A stretch of DNA of 64,000 nucleotides from Nitrosomonadales bacterium (GTDB lineage: Bacteria > Pseudomonadota > Gammaproteobacteria > Burkholderiales > Gallionellaceae): contig JAHFQZ010000001.1 of the NCBI GenBank assembly GCA_023259055.1, positions 372,001 through 436,000 of the forward strand, in the 5' to 3' direction. Shown piece by piece: positions 9,317 through 19,102 of this stretch. Both the position numbers and the translations under genes were made by a program. Each line of letters opens with the position of its first letter. Positions within the stretch are counted from its first letter, which is position 1. The notes beneath the pieces were generated by a model, which worked only from the letters and a program-made list of their open reading frames with translations, had not been told where the DNA came from and did no database searches.

Positions 9317-10150
9317 ATGAAAAAGACAAGCTTCGTGCTGCTGCTTATCTCTGGCCTCATTGCTGTCGCCCCGTGTTTGGCAGAACAAAAGGACGCTGCC
9401 AACTGCAAGGACCATCCGCTGCTCACCCGGCTCCCCGATTACTGGATTGAGGCATGCACGCTGAAGCAGTTCGACGCATACGGGTTCATGGTGGGCAAGG
9501 GCAAGCCGGTGCAGGTGGAAGGCCTGTTCACGAACATCAGGTATCGCCCGCCGGCAAATCTGACGACCAAGCCCAGCACGCTGCAGGTGCTCCGCAACGT
9601 CGAAAACGCCGTGAAGCAGGTCGGGGGCACGCTCGTGGCAACCGACTCGAGCAAGGAAACCCTGAAGCTCACCAAGGATGGCAAGGAATTATGGATCGAG
9701 GTCTGGGCCGACTATACCGGCAAGTACATCCTGACGATCGTGGAAAAGGCGGCTATGGCCCAGCAGCTTGCCGCAAACGCCGATGCGTTCTCCAATAGCC
9801 TCAAGACGACAGGCCACATTGCCGTGGAAGGAATCTACTTCGATACCGCCAAGTCCGAGCTCAAGCCCGAATCGTCAGCGGCGATCACCGAAGTGGCGAA
9901 ACTCCTGAAGGGAGAAGCCAGCCTGAAGCTCTACGTCGTCGGACACACCGACAATGCGGGCGCGCTGGAAGGGAACATGAAACTCTCCCAGGATCGCGCC
10001 CAGTCAGTCGTCCAAGCGCTCGTCAAATCGCACGGCATCGAGGCTGCACGTCTCAAGGCCTATGGCTCCGGCCCTTATTCACCGGTGGCCTCGAATGATA
10101 CAGAGGAAGGACGAGCGAAGAACCGCCGCGTCGAGCTCGTGAAGCAATAA
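9317..10150 (+). CDS. OmpA-family protein
   Basis: About 277 residues with a cleavable signal peptide (SGLIAVAPCLAEQ). The C-terminal 110 residues are an OmpA-like peptidoglycan-binding domain: IYFDTAKSELKPES, VVGHTDNAG, LSQDRAQSVVQALV, YGSGPYSPVASND and the final NRRVEL. The N-terminal half has no barrel repeats, so it is more likely a periplasmic or lipid-associated OmpA-domain protein than a porin. The start has GAAAGG upstream. The next gene begins 44 bp downstream on the same strand; the two may form an operon. Confidence 0.88.
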   Translation: MKKTSFVLLLISGLIAVAPCLAEQKDAANCKDHPLLTRLPDYWIEACTLKQFDAYGFMVGKGKPVQVEGLFTNIRYRPPANLTTKPSTLQVLRNVENAVKQVGGTLVATDSSKETLKLTKDGKELWIEVWADYTGKYILTIVEKAAMAQQLAANADAFSNSLKTTGHIAVEGIYFDTAKSELKPESSAAITEVAKLLKGEASLKLYVVGHTDNAGALEGNMKLSQDRAQSVVQALVKSHGIEAARLKAYGSGPYSPVASNDTEEGRAKNRRVELVKQ

Positions 10151-10194
10151 TGAGCTAACTGATTTTTGTCTTACTTGGCCACAGGAGGCAACAA

Positions 10195-11295
10195 ATGAGC
10201 ACGCCATTACTTCTTTTGATATCACTGATCGCTCTGGTTTCGCCTGTTGCCTTTGCGCAGGAATTGCCTGCGCTTGTAGCCAAGCCATATCCGGGCTCTG
10301 TGCCGGAACACATGAAAGAAGGGATGCATGTGACCTGCGGCGACAACAAAAAAGCCTACTGCTTTCTGTCACGCGATCCGGTTGACAAGGTCAGTGCATT
10401 CTATGCCCAGCAAGGAATCCGGCTGGAATCCCTCCCTGCCAAAGAACTGGCGTCGATTGGCGGATGGCTTTCAAATTTCGAACAGGCTTTACGTGTTGAT
10501 CTGGAGAACAAGCCAAGCGCGCTGCTAGTGGCTCCGCTGGAGTTTTACCAGACTAAAGGTGCGGACGACGAACCATCGTATTTCAATGCAGTCGTTGTCA
10601 TGACCGGTGCAAAGCGGGCACCACTGAAAGCGGATGACAAGGGGCGGCAAGCAGTGATCGACGATAAGGTGCTGGGGTTCTTTGCGCTGAGCACCGTATC
10701 GAAAATAATGGTGCCGCTCTATGGCAACATCTATATGGATCCGGCTCAGCTTGTACCCCATCACAACCGGCACTTGTCCATGCTGAGCGGATATTTCAGG
10801 GACGTGGACGGCAACTCTGCGGCGAAGATGAAATACGCGGAGATGCATCCAACATGGGCGCAGCCGGCAGGGAGTGATACGGATGCTCTGATGGCTGGAA
10901 TGAAAAATGAGCTCGCAGAGAGCCAAATGGAAAACGAGCTCTCAGATATCCTGGACAGAAAGCCAGACAAGAAACGCGAATACAGGGCGCTGCTGCGGGG
11001 AAACAGAAGCCATGAGGCGCGAATTAAAATCCAGCCCGAACTGGACAAGGTGCTGATGAGTGATCCGGAACTAGCCGCCTGGAAAAAACGTTCGGATGCG
11101 CTGGTTCAGAAGACGAAACAAGTAAGCGTAAAGGGATCGGCGCAGGACAATCGCACACTTCGTGACGGGGATGTGGAGGCCTATCTGCAAGCGCTGGAAA
11201 AAGAGGTTTATTACACGCGCATCCTGATTCACGTATCGGAGGGGCGGCGCGTTAGTCGCGATCCCGCAACGATTCAGCGCGAATGGAAATTTTGA
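10195..11295 (+). CDS. Exported protein of unknown function
   Basis: About 366 residues with a clear signal peptide (ending PVAFAQ) and a strong AGGAGG before the ATG. The mature part is charged, with a mixed N-terminal region (residues 30-200) and a helical, Glu/Lys-rich C-terminal region. I recognise no catalytic motif. It follows the OmpA-domain gene closely and may act with it in the envelope. Confidence 0.7.
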   Translation: MSTPLLLLISLIALVSPVAFAQELPALVAKPYPGSVPEHMKEGMHVTCGDNKKAYCFLSRDPVDKVSAFYAQQGIRLESLPAKELASIGGWLSNFEQALRVDLENKPSALLVAPLEFYQTKGADDEPSYFNAVVVMTGAKRAPLKADDKGRQAVIDDKVLGFFALSTVSKIMVPLYGNIYMDPAQLVPHHNRHLSMLSGYFRDVDGNSAAKMKYAEMHPTWAQPAGSDTDALMAGMKNELAESQMENELSDILDRKPDKKREYRALLRGNRSHEARIKIQPELDKVLMSDPELAAWKKRSDALVQKTKQVSVKGSAQDNRTLRDGDVEAYLQALEKEVYYTRILIHVSEGRRVSRDPATIQREWKF

Positions 11296-11549
11296 TTGGA
11301 CTCGCTGCAGGACTGATACGGCAGGCGAATCTTTCAAAAAATACACTTCCCCACTCAGGATCGAAGCATTTCCCACCTGAAGCAAAGCCCACGCATTCAC
11401 CTTGACTGCGTGTTTTAGTTGCGCGCTCTTTGCGGTAAGCTGTGCCCTCCCCTGTTCTGCATCGCGGAGAAAAGCATGTTCGTGGAAACCTTCAGCAATC
11501 CGTTGCGCACCCTCTCCCGAACATGGCGTGTGCTTACTGAGCAAGCATC

Positions 11550-14204
11550 GTGATCCCGCACGGCCATACAATTGAAGAACTCTATGCGTACCTGCAGAGT
11601 GGTGCACAGGGCCTGACACAGGCCGATGCCGGGCAGCGGCTGACAAGGTACGGGGCAAACCAGATTGAGAAGATCGCCGGACAATCGTTCATCGTCAAGC
11701 TGTTCAAGGAATTCACCCACTTCTTCGCGCTGATCCTGTGGCTGGCCGCGGGGTTGGCTTTTGCCGCAGAATGGAAAGATCCCGGCCAGGGCATGGCAAT
11801 GCTGGGCTACGCGGTGCTCGGCGTGATCGTGATCAACGGATTGTTTTCGTTCTGGCAGGAATACCGCGCCGAAAAGGCGCTGGCCGCGTTGCGCAACCTG
11901 CTGCCGCGCCACACCACCGCGTTGCGCGACGGGAAAGCGGTGCAATTGCTCGCAGTGGAACTGGTGCCGGGCGATGTGGTGGCGCTCGCGGCGGGCGACG
12001 ATGTGCCCGCCGACTGCCGCCTGATCGAAGCGTTCGGTGTGCGCGTCAACACCGCCAACCTTACCGGCGAATCGAAACCGATGGCGCGCAATGCAACCGC
12101 CGAACCCGAGGAACAGGCCGCATTGCGGCACGACATCCTGCATGCCGGCACCTCGCTGATCTCGGGCGAGGCAAAGGCCATGGTGTACGCCACCGGCATG
12201 CACACCGAATTCGGGAACATCGCGCGCCTGACCCAAACTGCGGTTGAGCCGCTGTCGCCGCTGCAAAAGGAAATTGCGCGCCTGTCGCGGCTGATCGCGC
12301 TGTTCGCCTCTCTGCTCGGCGCAGTGTTCTTCCTGATCGGTCATATGGCGGGCCTGTCGCTCTGGGAAAACATGGTGTTTGCCATCGGCATCATCGTCGC
12401 GAATGTGCCGGAAGGATTGCTGCCCACCGTCACGCTGTCGCTGGCACTGGCGACGCAGCGCATGGCGAAAAAGAATGCGCTGGTGCGCCACCTGCCCGCC
12501 GTGGAAACGCTGGGGGCGGCCAGCGTAATCTGCAGCGACAAAACCGGCACGCTGACGCAGAACCGCATGAGCATCCGGCAAGTTTATTTTTCCGGCGCGC
12601 TGCTTACTCCAGACGAGTTGGCAGCAACCGCAGCCGAACCGCTGTTCGCGATCATGCGTCATTGCCATGACCTGCGCCGGGTCGAACAGAACGGGCAACC
12701 GGTATGGCAGGGCGACCCGATGGAGGTGGCGCTGCTGCAAGGCGTCCCGCCCGACGGTGCAGCGTTCCCGCGCCTCGATGAAATTCCGTTCGACACCGAG
12801 CGCAAGCGCATGTCGGTGATCTGCGATACGCCGCAGGGTCACATGCTGTACTGCAAGGGCGCGCCTGAAAGTGTGCTGCCGCTGTGCAACACAATACTGC
12901 TGCAAGGCAAAACCCTGCCGCTGGACGAAACCAGCCGCGCCAGCCTGCTGGGTGCGCATAAGCAGATGACGGAACAAGGGCTGCGTGTGATCGCCCTCGC
13001 CTATCGCGGCTTGCCGCGTGACCCCAAACAAACCTCCGAACAAAGGGAGAGCGAACTGATCTTCGCCGGGCTGATCGGCCTGCTCGACCCACCGCGCGAA
13101 GGCGTTCCCGAGGCGGTGCGCCGCTGCCATGCCGCCGGCATCCGCGTGATCATGATCACTGGCGACCATCCTGTAACCGCCAGCGCGCTGGCGCGCGAGA
13201 TCGGGTTGGCGCAGAACCCGGTTGCGGTGACCGGCGACCGGCTGCGCCATATGTCTGAAACCGACCTGCAACTGTTGCTCGACGAACCGGAAGTGCTTTT
13301 TGCACGCACCGGCGCCGACCAGAAAATGCGCATCGTGCAGGCCTTGCAGATCAAGGGAGAAATCGTCGCGGTGACCGGCGACGGGGTAAACGATGCGCCG
13401 GCGTTGAAGTGCGCCGACGTCGGCATCGCGATGGGTATCTCCGGCACCGATGTCGCCAAGGAAGCTGCCGACATCGTGCTGCTCGACGACCACTTCGCCA
13501 CCATCGTCGCCGCGATCGAAGAAGGGCGCGCGGTGTTTGACAACGTCCGCAAGTTCCTGACCTACATCCTCACGTCGAACGTGCCGGAGATGGTGCCCTA
13601 TCTGGCCTTCGTGCTGTTCAAGATTCCGCTGCCGCTCACCATCATCCAGATACTCGCAGTAGACCTCGGCACCGACATGCTGCCCGCGTTGGCGCTCGGC
13701 GCCGAAAGACCCGATCCAGACATCATGCTTCGGCCGCCGCGACCGCGCAGCGACCGGCTGCTCGACTGGGGCACAATGTTGCGCGCCTACCTGTTCCTCG
13801 GACTGCTGGAATCAATCGCAGGAATGGCTGCATTCTTCTTCGTGCTGCACGGCGGCAACTGGCAACGCGGCAATGTGCTTGGCATCCACACCAACCTTTA
13901 CCTGCAAGCCACCACTGCCTGCCTGTCGGCGATCATCGCGATGCAAGTGGTCAACGTGTTCCTGTGCCGCCATCCCACCTTGTCCGCATTCAGTCGCGGC
14001 CACCGATTCAACCGCTTGATCGCATACGGCATCGGATTCGAGCTGGTGCTGCTGTTGCTCATCGACTACACCCCGTGGGGCAATGCGCTATTCGGCACCG
14101 CGCCGCTGGGCGTCGAAGTCTGGCTGTTCATCATTCCGTTCGGGTTCGGCATGTTGCTGCTGGAAGAGCTTCGCAAGTCGGCAGTGCGCAGGCGGAAGGC
14201 GTAG
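11550..14204 (+). CDS. P-type ATPase of the Na,K-ATPase-like (IIC) class
   Basis: About 884 residues. It carries TGES (172-175, actuator), DKTGTLTQN with phospho-Asp 330, CKGAPE in the nucleotide domain and TGDGVNDAP (from 609). Ten membrane segments are expected. The ion-site helices match the animal IIC class: VANVPEGLLPTVT in M4, LTSNVPEMVPYLAF in M5 and DLGTDMLPA in M6, keeping the acidic and Asn ligands. It is therefore probably a Na+/K+ or H+/K+-type pump rather than a Ca2+ or heavy-metal pump. The start is a GTG with a poor ribosome site; the N-terminus (EELYAYLQSGAQGLT) matches a cation ATPase N domain, so little is missing. It stands alone. Confidence 0.92.
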   Translation: MIPHGHTIEELYAYLQSGAQGLTQADAGQRLTRYGANQIEKIAGQSFIVKLFKEFTHFFALILWLAAGLAFAAEWKDPGQGMAMLGYAVLGVIVINGLFSFWQEYRAEKALAALRNLLPRHTTALRDGKAVQLLAVELVPGDVVALAAGDDVPADCRLIEAFGVRVNTANLTGESKPMARNATAEPEEQAALRHDILHAGTSLISGEAKAMVYATGMHTEFGNIARLTQTAVEPLSPLQKEIARLSRLIALFASLLGAVFFLIGHMAGLSLWENMVFAIGIIVANVPEGLLPTVTLSLALATQRMAKKNALVRHLPAVETLGAASVICSDKTGTLTQNRMSIRQVYFSGALLTPDELAATAAEPLFAIMRHCHDLRRVEQNGQPVWQGDPMEVALLQGVPPDGAAFPRLDEIPFDTERKRMSVICDTPQGHMLYCKGAPESVLPLCNTILLQGKTLPLDETSRASLLGAHKQMTEQGLRVIALAYRGLPRDPKQTSEQRESELIFAGLIGLLDPPREGVPEAVRRCHAAGIRVIMITGDHPVTASALAREIGLAQNPVAVTGDRLRHMSETDLQLLLDEPEVLFARTGADQKMRIVQALQIKGEIVAVTGDGVNDAPALKCADVGIAMGISGTDVAKEAADIVLLDDHFATIVAAIEEGRAVFDNVRKFLTYILTSNVPEMVPYLAFVLFKIPLPLTIIQILAVDLGTDMLPALALGAERPDPDIMLRPPRPRSDRLLDWGTMLRAYLFLGLLESIAGMAAFFFVLHGGNWQRGNVLGIHTNLYLQATTACLSAIIAMQVVNVFLCRHPTLSAFSRGHRFNRLIAYGIGFELVLLLLIDYTPWGNALFGTAPLGVEVWLFIIPFGFGMLLLEELRKSAVRRRKA

Positions 14205-14234
14205 CGCCGCACCATGCATGAACATGGGCGGCGC
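14204..14234. terminator. Hairpin between convergent genes
   Basis: The arms GCGCCGC and GCGGCGC flank a nested CCATG/CATGG pair just after the ATPase stop codon and before the 3' end of the ferritin-like gene. There is no T-run on either side, so terminator function is a guess from position. Confidence 0.35.
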
Positions 14235-14266
14235 CTGAATCAATAGATCGTTTCGTTTGAATCCTG

Positions 14267-14689
14267 CTATTTGGCAATCGCGTTGACGAGATCGCGCTTG
14301 TGCTCTTCTTCCTGGATCAGGATATCTTCCAGCACGCGCCGCAAGCCATACTCCTTGAGCTCCTCGGCCTGGCCGATGCGCTCCTTGTAGCGCTTGATGG
14401 CGTTCTCCTCGCCGGCCAGATCCTGCTTGAGCATTTTCACGCTGTCCGTCGAAATTTCGCGTTTTTCCACATCCACTGTGGGTACCCCGCCGAGAAAGTC
14501 GATCTGGTCGGACAGCATGACGGCATGCGCCATTTCCTGCTGGGCGTGAATCAGCAGCTCTTTCTGGATGGAATCGAATTCCGCGCCGTTGATCGTGGAG
14601 GCGTGCTGCGTATACTGGATGGCCGCCGAGTATTCCCATTCCAGGTCCTTGTTAAGTTCCGACAACAGCTTCTTCATGGTGGTTTTCAT
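14267..14689 (-). CDS. Ferritin-like (bacterioferritin-type) protein
   Basis: About 140 residues in a four-helix ferritin-like pattern: EWEYSAAIQY, then HAQQEMAHA, then LAGEENAIKRY, then IQEEEHKRDL. The paired Glu and ExxH residues match a di-iron site. It lacks the bacterioferritin haem-ligand context that I could verify, so storage versus redox function is open. AGGAGG precedes the ATG by six bases. It is divergent from ettA, sharing a 177-bp spacer that should hold both promoters. Confidence 0.8.
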   Translation of the reverse strand: MKTTMKKLLSELNKDLEWEYSAAIQYTQHASTINGAEFDSIQKELLIHAQQEMAHAVMLSDQIDFLGGVPTVDVEKREISTDSVKMLKQDLAGEENAIKRYKERIGQAEELKEYGLRRVLEDILIQEEEHKRDLVNAIAK

Positions 14690-14866
14690 TTGATACCTCC
14701 TGTCGTTTAGCGAAATGGTCGTTCAACAAAATGGCGGTTCCATCTTAACACACGCCGCCCAGTGCGCTACCCGCGCCCGGGCACTGCAATAGCACCACGC
14801 CTGTCTCCCAAACTCCGGCGCGATAGGTTAAGCTTACACCCGTTTTTAATTCATCAAGCAAACACC

Positions 14867-16531
<1,665 letters not shown>

Positions 16532-16589
16532 TTTTTACGGGAATAATTACTTAGTGCAATTTTGTCATTCTTGGGGTTAAGGGTGTGTT

Positions 16590-17693
16590 ATGAAAATACT
16601 GTCTGTGTTTAACAACAAAGGTGGGGTAGGGAAAACCACACTAACTTACCATTTGTCCCATGCGCTTTCTGAGATGGGATATAGGGTACTGATGATAGAT
16701 GCTGACCCACAGTGCAATTTGACCATCTACTCAGTTCCAGAAGAAATTATCCATGACATATGGTCCGTAGAAGATCCATTTATTGACGAGGGAATGGATG
16801 CGACGAAGAGCAATATGACACCAGATGTATTCAAAGGGATACTCAGTGCTCCTCGCAGCCTTCATTTCATGGTTAAGTCCACTGAAGAAGGTACTGGAGA
16901 GCTTGATAAGTTACCGCCCCCCTACAAGGTATCTGGCTCGCTGGATATCATTCCCGGTCGTCTTTCCTTGCATATGTTTGAAGAAAAAGTTTCCGCCAGA
17001 TGGACAGAGGCTTATCGCGGTGATCCATTAGCGATTAGAACTTTGACTCGAATTAGAACCCTGTCGGAACAGTATGCCAATCAGTTTGGATATGATTTTG
17101 TAATAGTTGACACCTCGCCTAGCCTAGGTACGTTGAACAAAGTTATCATCTCAACAGTAGATGGCTTCTTTGTTCCAGCCCTACCTGACCTGTTTTCTCT
17201 CTATGGCATTAGAAACATTGGGAAGGCGTTGTCAGCATGGAAGGGCGAGTTTGAAATTCTCTACAAATTAATCAGCGAAGACAAACGCAAATCATTTCCA
17301 GCCCGGTTTGTCAGTTTTCTTGGATACACAATCTACAATGCGAAACCATATCCAAATCCAAAAGGAAAATGGAATTTGGCCAAGGCTCATCTGAATTATG
17401 CGGAACAAATACCAGAAGCAATCAAAAAATACATTAAGCCGGAGCTGCGTAGTCATCTGTCCGATGAACAGTTAAGTCATCCAGTAGGTGGCGATGCAAT
17501 TATGTACACACATAATACGTTTCCGGCCATGGCGCAAAAATATCACTTACCTATGTGGCTTGTCCCCGGACATCCAAATAAGGAAGCTCAAGATGTAGGT
17601 ACTCTGGCGGGTTCACGTACCAAGTATGAGACCACAAAAATAGATTACAAGAAATTTGCAGAGGCCTTATTGGAACGAGTTAACTTGCTTTAG
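16590..17693 (+). CDS. ParA-like ATPase paired with a RelA/SpoT-domain protein
   Basis: About 367 residues. The N-terminus has the deviant Walker A of ParA/MinD ATPases (KGGVGKTT, residues 10-17), then MIDADPQCNLT and FVIVDTSPSLGTLN. Between these lies an insertion of roughly 80 residues, and the C-terminal part (residues 240-367) is unlike chromosomal ParA. There is no ParB gene or centromere-like repeat beside it. The next gene starts 12 bp after its stop, so the two form an operon. Base composition is visibly more AT-rich than in ettA, suggesting acquisition. Confidence 0.85.
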   Translation: MKILSVFNNKGGVGKTTLTYHLSHALSEMGYRVLMIDADPQCNLTIYSVPEEIIHDIWSVEDPFIDEGMDATKSNMTPDVFKGILSAPRSLHFMVKSTEEGTGELDKLPPPYKVSGSLDIIPGRLSLHMFEEKVSARWTEAYRGDPLAIRTLTRIRTLSEQYANQFGYDFVIVDTSPSLGTLNKVIISTVDGFFVPALPDLFSLYGIRNIGKALSAWKGEFEILYKLISEDKRKSFPARFVSFLGYTIYNAKPYPNPKGKWNLAKAHLNYAEQIPEAIKKYIKPELRSHLSDEQLSHPVGGDAIMYTHNTFPAMAQKYHLPMWLVPGHPNKEAQDVGTLAGSRTKYETTKIDYKKFAEALLERVNLL

Positions 17694-17705
17694 GGGAGTG
17701 TAGGT

Positions 17706-18392
17706 ATGGCCGAGAATTTAGATGAGTTGATAAGCCTATATAAAGAACAAAACCATTTGTTTGAACAGTTCAAGAATGCAGTGGTGGATTGTTTCAGGCT
17801 TGAGCCAACTCTCAATCAGGCGGGTAGCCCGACTATTCACTCTATAAAATCTCGGCTAAAAGACCCGGCACACCTTCGCGAGAAATTAGAACGAAAGTCA
17901 CACGATGCCAACAGTGCGCCGATAACGCGCGATAATTTTTTTAAACGCGTTACCGATCTTACTGGTGTGCGTGTATTGCATCTGTATCAGGATCAGTTTC
18001 CTCAAATTCATAAATTTATCGAACATAAAATTAATTCACAGGACTGGTATTTGGCCGAGAAGCCAACTGCGTATTCGTGGGATCCTGAGGCGGCCAGTTT
18101 TTTTGAATCGCTTGGGCTAGAGGTAAAGCTAAAAGAATCTTATTACACTAGCATTCACTACCTAATAAAGCCGAAGGAATCTTCAGACGTTTGTTGCGAA
18201 ATTCAGGTGAGAACGCTGTTCGAGGAAATATGGGGGGAAATTGATCACACGATAAATTATCCGACCCCAACAAATTCTAGATCGTGCAAAGAGCAACTTC
18301 GAGTTTTGTCAAAGCTAGTATCTACTGGTACGAGATTAGCTGATTCAATATTTCGAACTCACGCTGAAGAAGGTACGCGTGCGAATCAATAG
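17706..18392 (+). CDS. RelA/SpoT-type nucleotide pyrophosphokinase domain protein (small alarmone synthetase-like)
   Basis: About 228 residues: a single synthetase domain without the hydrolase or regulatory domains of long Rel proteins. Visible family motifs are SIKSRLK (basic, substrate side), TDLTGVRV with metal-binding Asp84, YTSIH (Tyr147 to His151, nucleotide stacking) and CEIQVRTLFEEIW with Glu165. All key catalytic positions seem kept, so (p)ppGpp or a related pyrophosphorylated product can be expected; toxic relatives instead pyrophosphorylate tRNA. GGGGAG lies before the ATG. Its tight coupling to the ParA-like gene suggests that the two form one functional unit. Confidence 0.82.
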   Translation: MAENLDELISLYKEQNHLFEQFKNAVVDCFRLEPTLNQAGSPTIHSIKSRLKDPAHLREKLERKSHDANSAPITRDNFFKRVTDLTGVRVLHLYQDQFPQIHKFIEHKINSQDWYLAEKPTAYSWDPEAASFFESLGLEVKLKESYYTSIHYLIKPKESSDVCCEIQVRTLFEEIWGEIDHTINYPTPTNSRSCKEQLRVLSKLVSTGTRLADSIFRTHAEEGTRANQ

Positions 18393-18796
18393 TCCGCGTA
18401 GATACTGTTATCCCGAGAACTAATGGGGTCAGCATCGTAATTGCTTTCGAGAAGTGCAGTTATTGAAAGCAAAGTTGAAGCTGACCCGTTTGGATTTTTG
18501 GTTTTAACCGTCATCTATATCGTTCCTTATTACCGAACTGCAGAGTTCTCTGCTTCCACAAAATCCTGGCCAACTCGTGCGGAACTGGCACGACATCGCG
18601 ATGCCCGGCTGCATGATTGCCGGGTAATCAGTGTGCGGCACCGCACGGATGCAAACGACAAGCTCCGATAAGGTCACAGCAATTGCATACGGTGCTTGGC
18701 GTATCGATGGCAACGGCTGGTTTCCTTTTTTCGCAGACGTTGCTTTTTCGATCAATTCCTGGCACTTCACATAAACCGACCTGATAGGGAGCACCC
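18393..18796. other. Spacer with a palindromic repeat, no gene
   Basis: 404 bp between the RelA/SpoT-domain gene and the HU operon. It contains the palindromic repeat listed separately. The remainder shows only short unconvincing frames and presumably holds the HU operon promoter. Confidence 0.5.
18425..18487. repeat. Palindromic GGGTCAGC repeat
   Basis: The left arm GGGTCAGCATCGTAATTGCT and the right arm (read on the other strand) GGGTCAGCTTCAACTTTGCT form an imperfect inverted repeat of about 23 bp per arm, with a short centre. This is the first full member of the repeat family that recurs in spacers up to about 40 kb. Confidence 0.75.
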
Positions 18797-19102
18797 ATGG
18801 ATCAATCTGAGCTTATTGAAAAAGTTGCAAAGGAGTTGGCCATATCGAACGCTTCGTCACAGCGCTTGCTGAAGGCGACACTGCGGGAGATTCGTGACCT
18901 GCTCCGGGTCGGACACGCGGTAACCATCCCGCACCTTGGCACTTTCGATACGGCGACGTACGAGGAGCACCGTGGTTATCGGCCAGTCAGTCATGACTTT
19001 GCGATCTTCCCAAAACGGCGCGTACCCGTGTTTCGCACGGGCACATTGCTTCGTGATGAAGTTTACGATATCGAATCGGACGAAGCCGGTGCGCCGACAT
19101 GA
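18797..19102 (+). CDS. HU/IHF-like DNA-binding protein
   Basis: About 101 residues. It has the HU fold order: N-terminal helices (ELIEKVAKELAISNASSQRLL, then LREIRDLLRVGHAVTI), the PHLGTFDTATYEEHRGYRP strand-arm segment and a beta return (VPVFRTGTLLRDEV). It diverges from housekeeping HU, resembling the divergent HU-like domains of CCDC81-type proteins. A GGGAG precedes the ATG. Its last codons overlap the next gene's start (ATGA), so the two products are made together and may pair as a heterodimer. Confidence 0.75.
   Translation: MDQSELIEKVAKELAISNASSQRLLKATLREIRDLLRVGHAVTIPHLGTFDTATYEEHRGYRPVSHDFAIFPKRRVPVFRTGTLLRDEVYDIESDEAGAPT

Noticed and set aside
11415-13493. 692-codon open frame on the minus strand
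   Set aside because: It lies antisense to the P-type ATPase, is rich in His/Gln/Arg from GC-skewed codons, and has no protein motif. It is a shadow.
16590-17693. Chromosome or plasmid partition locus
   Set aside because: No ParB gene or parS-like repeats; the partner is a RelA/SpoT-type protein.
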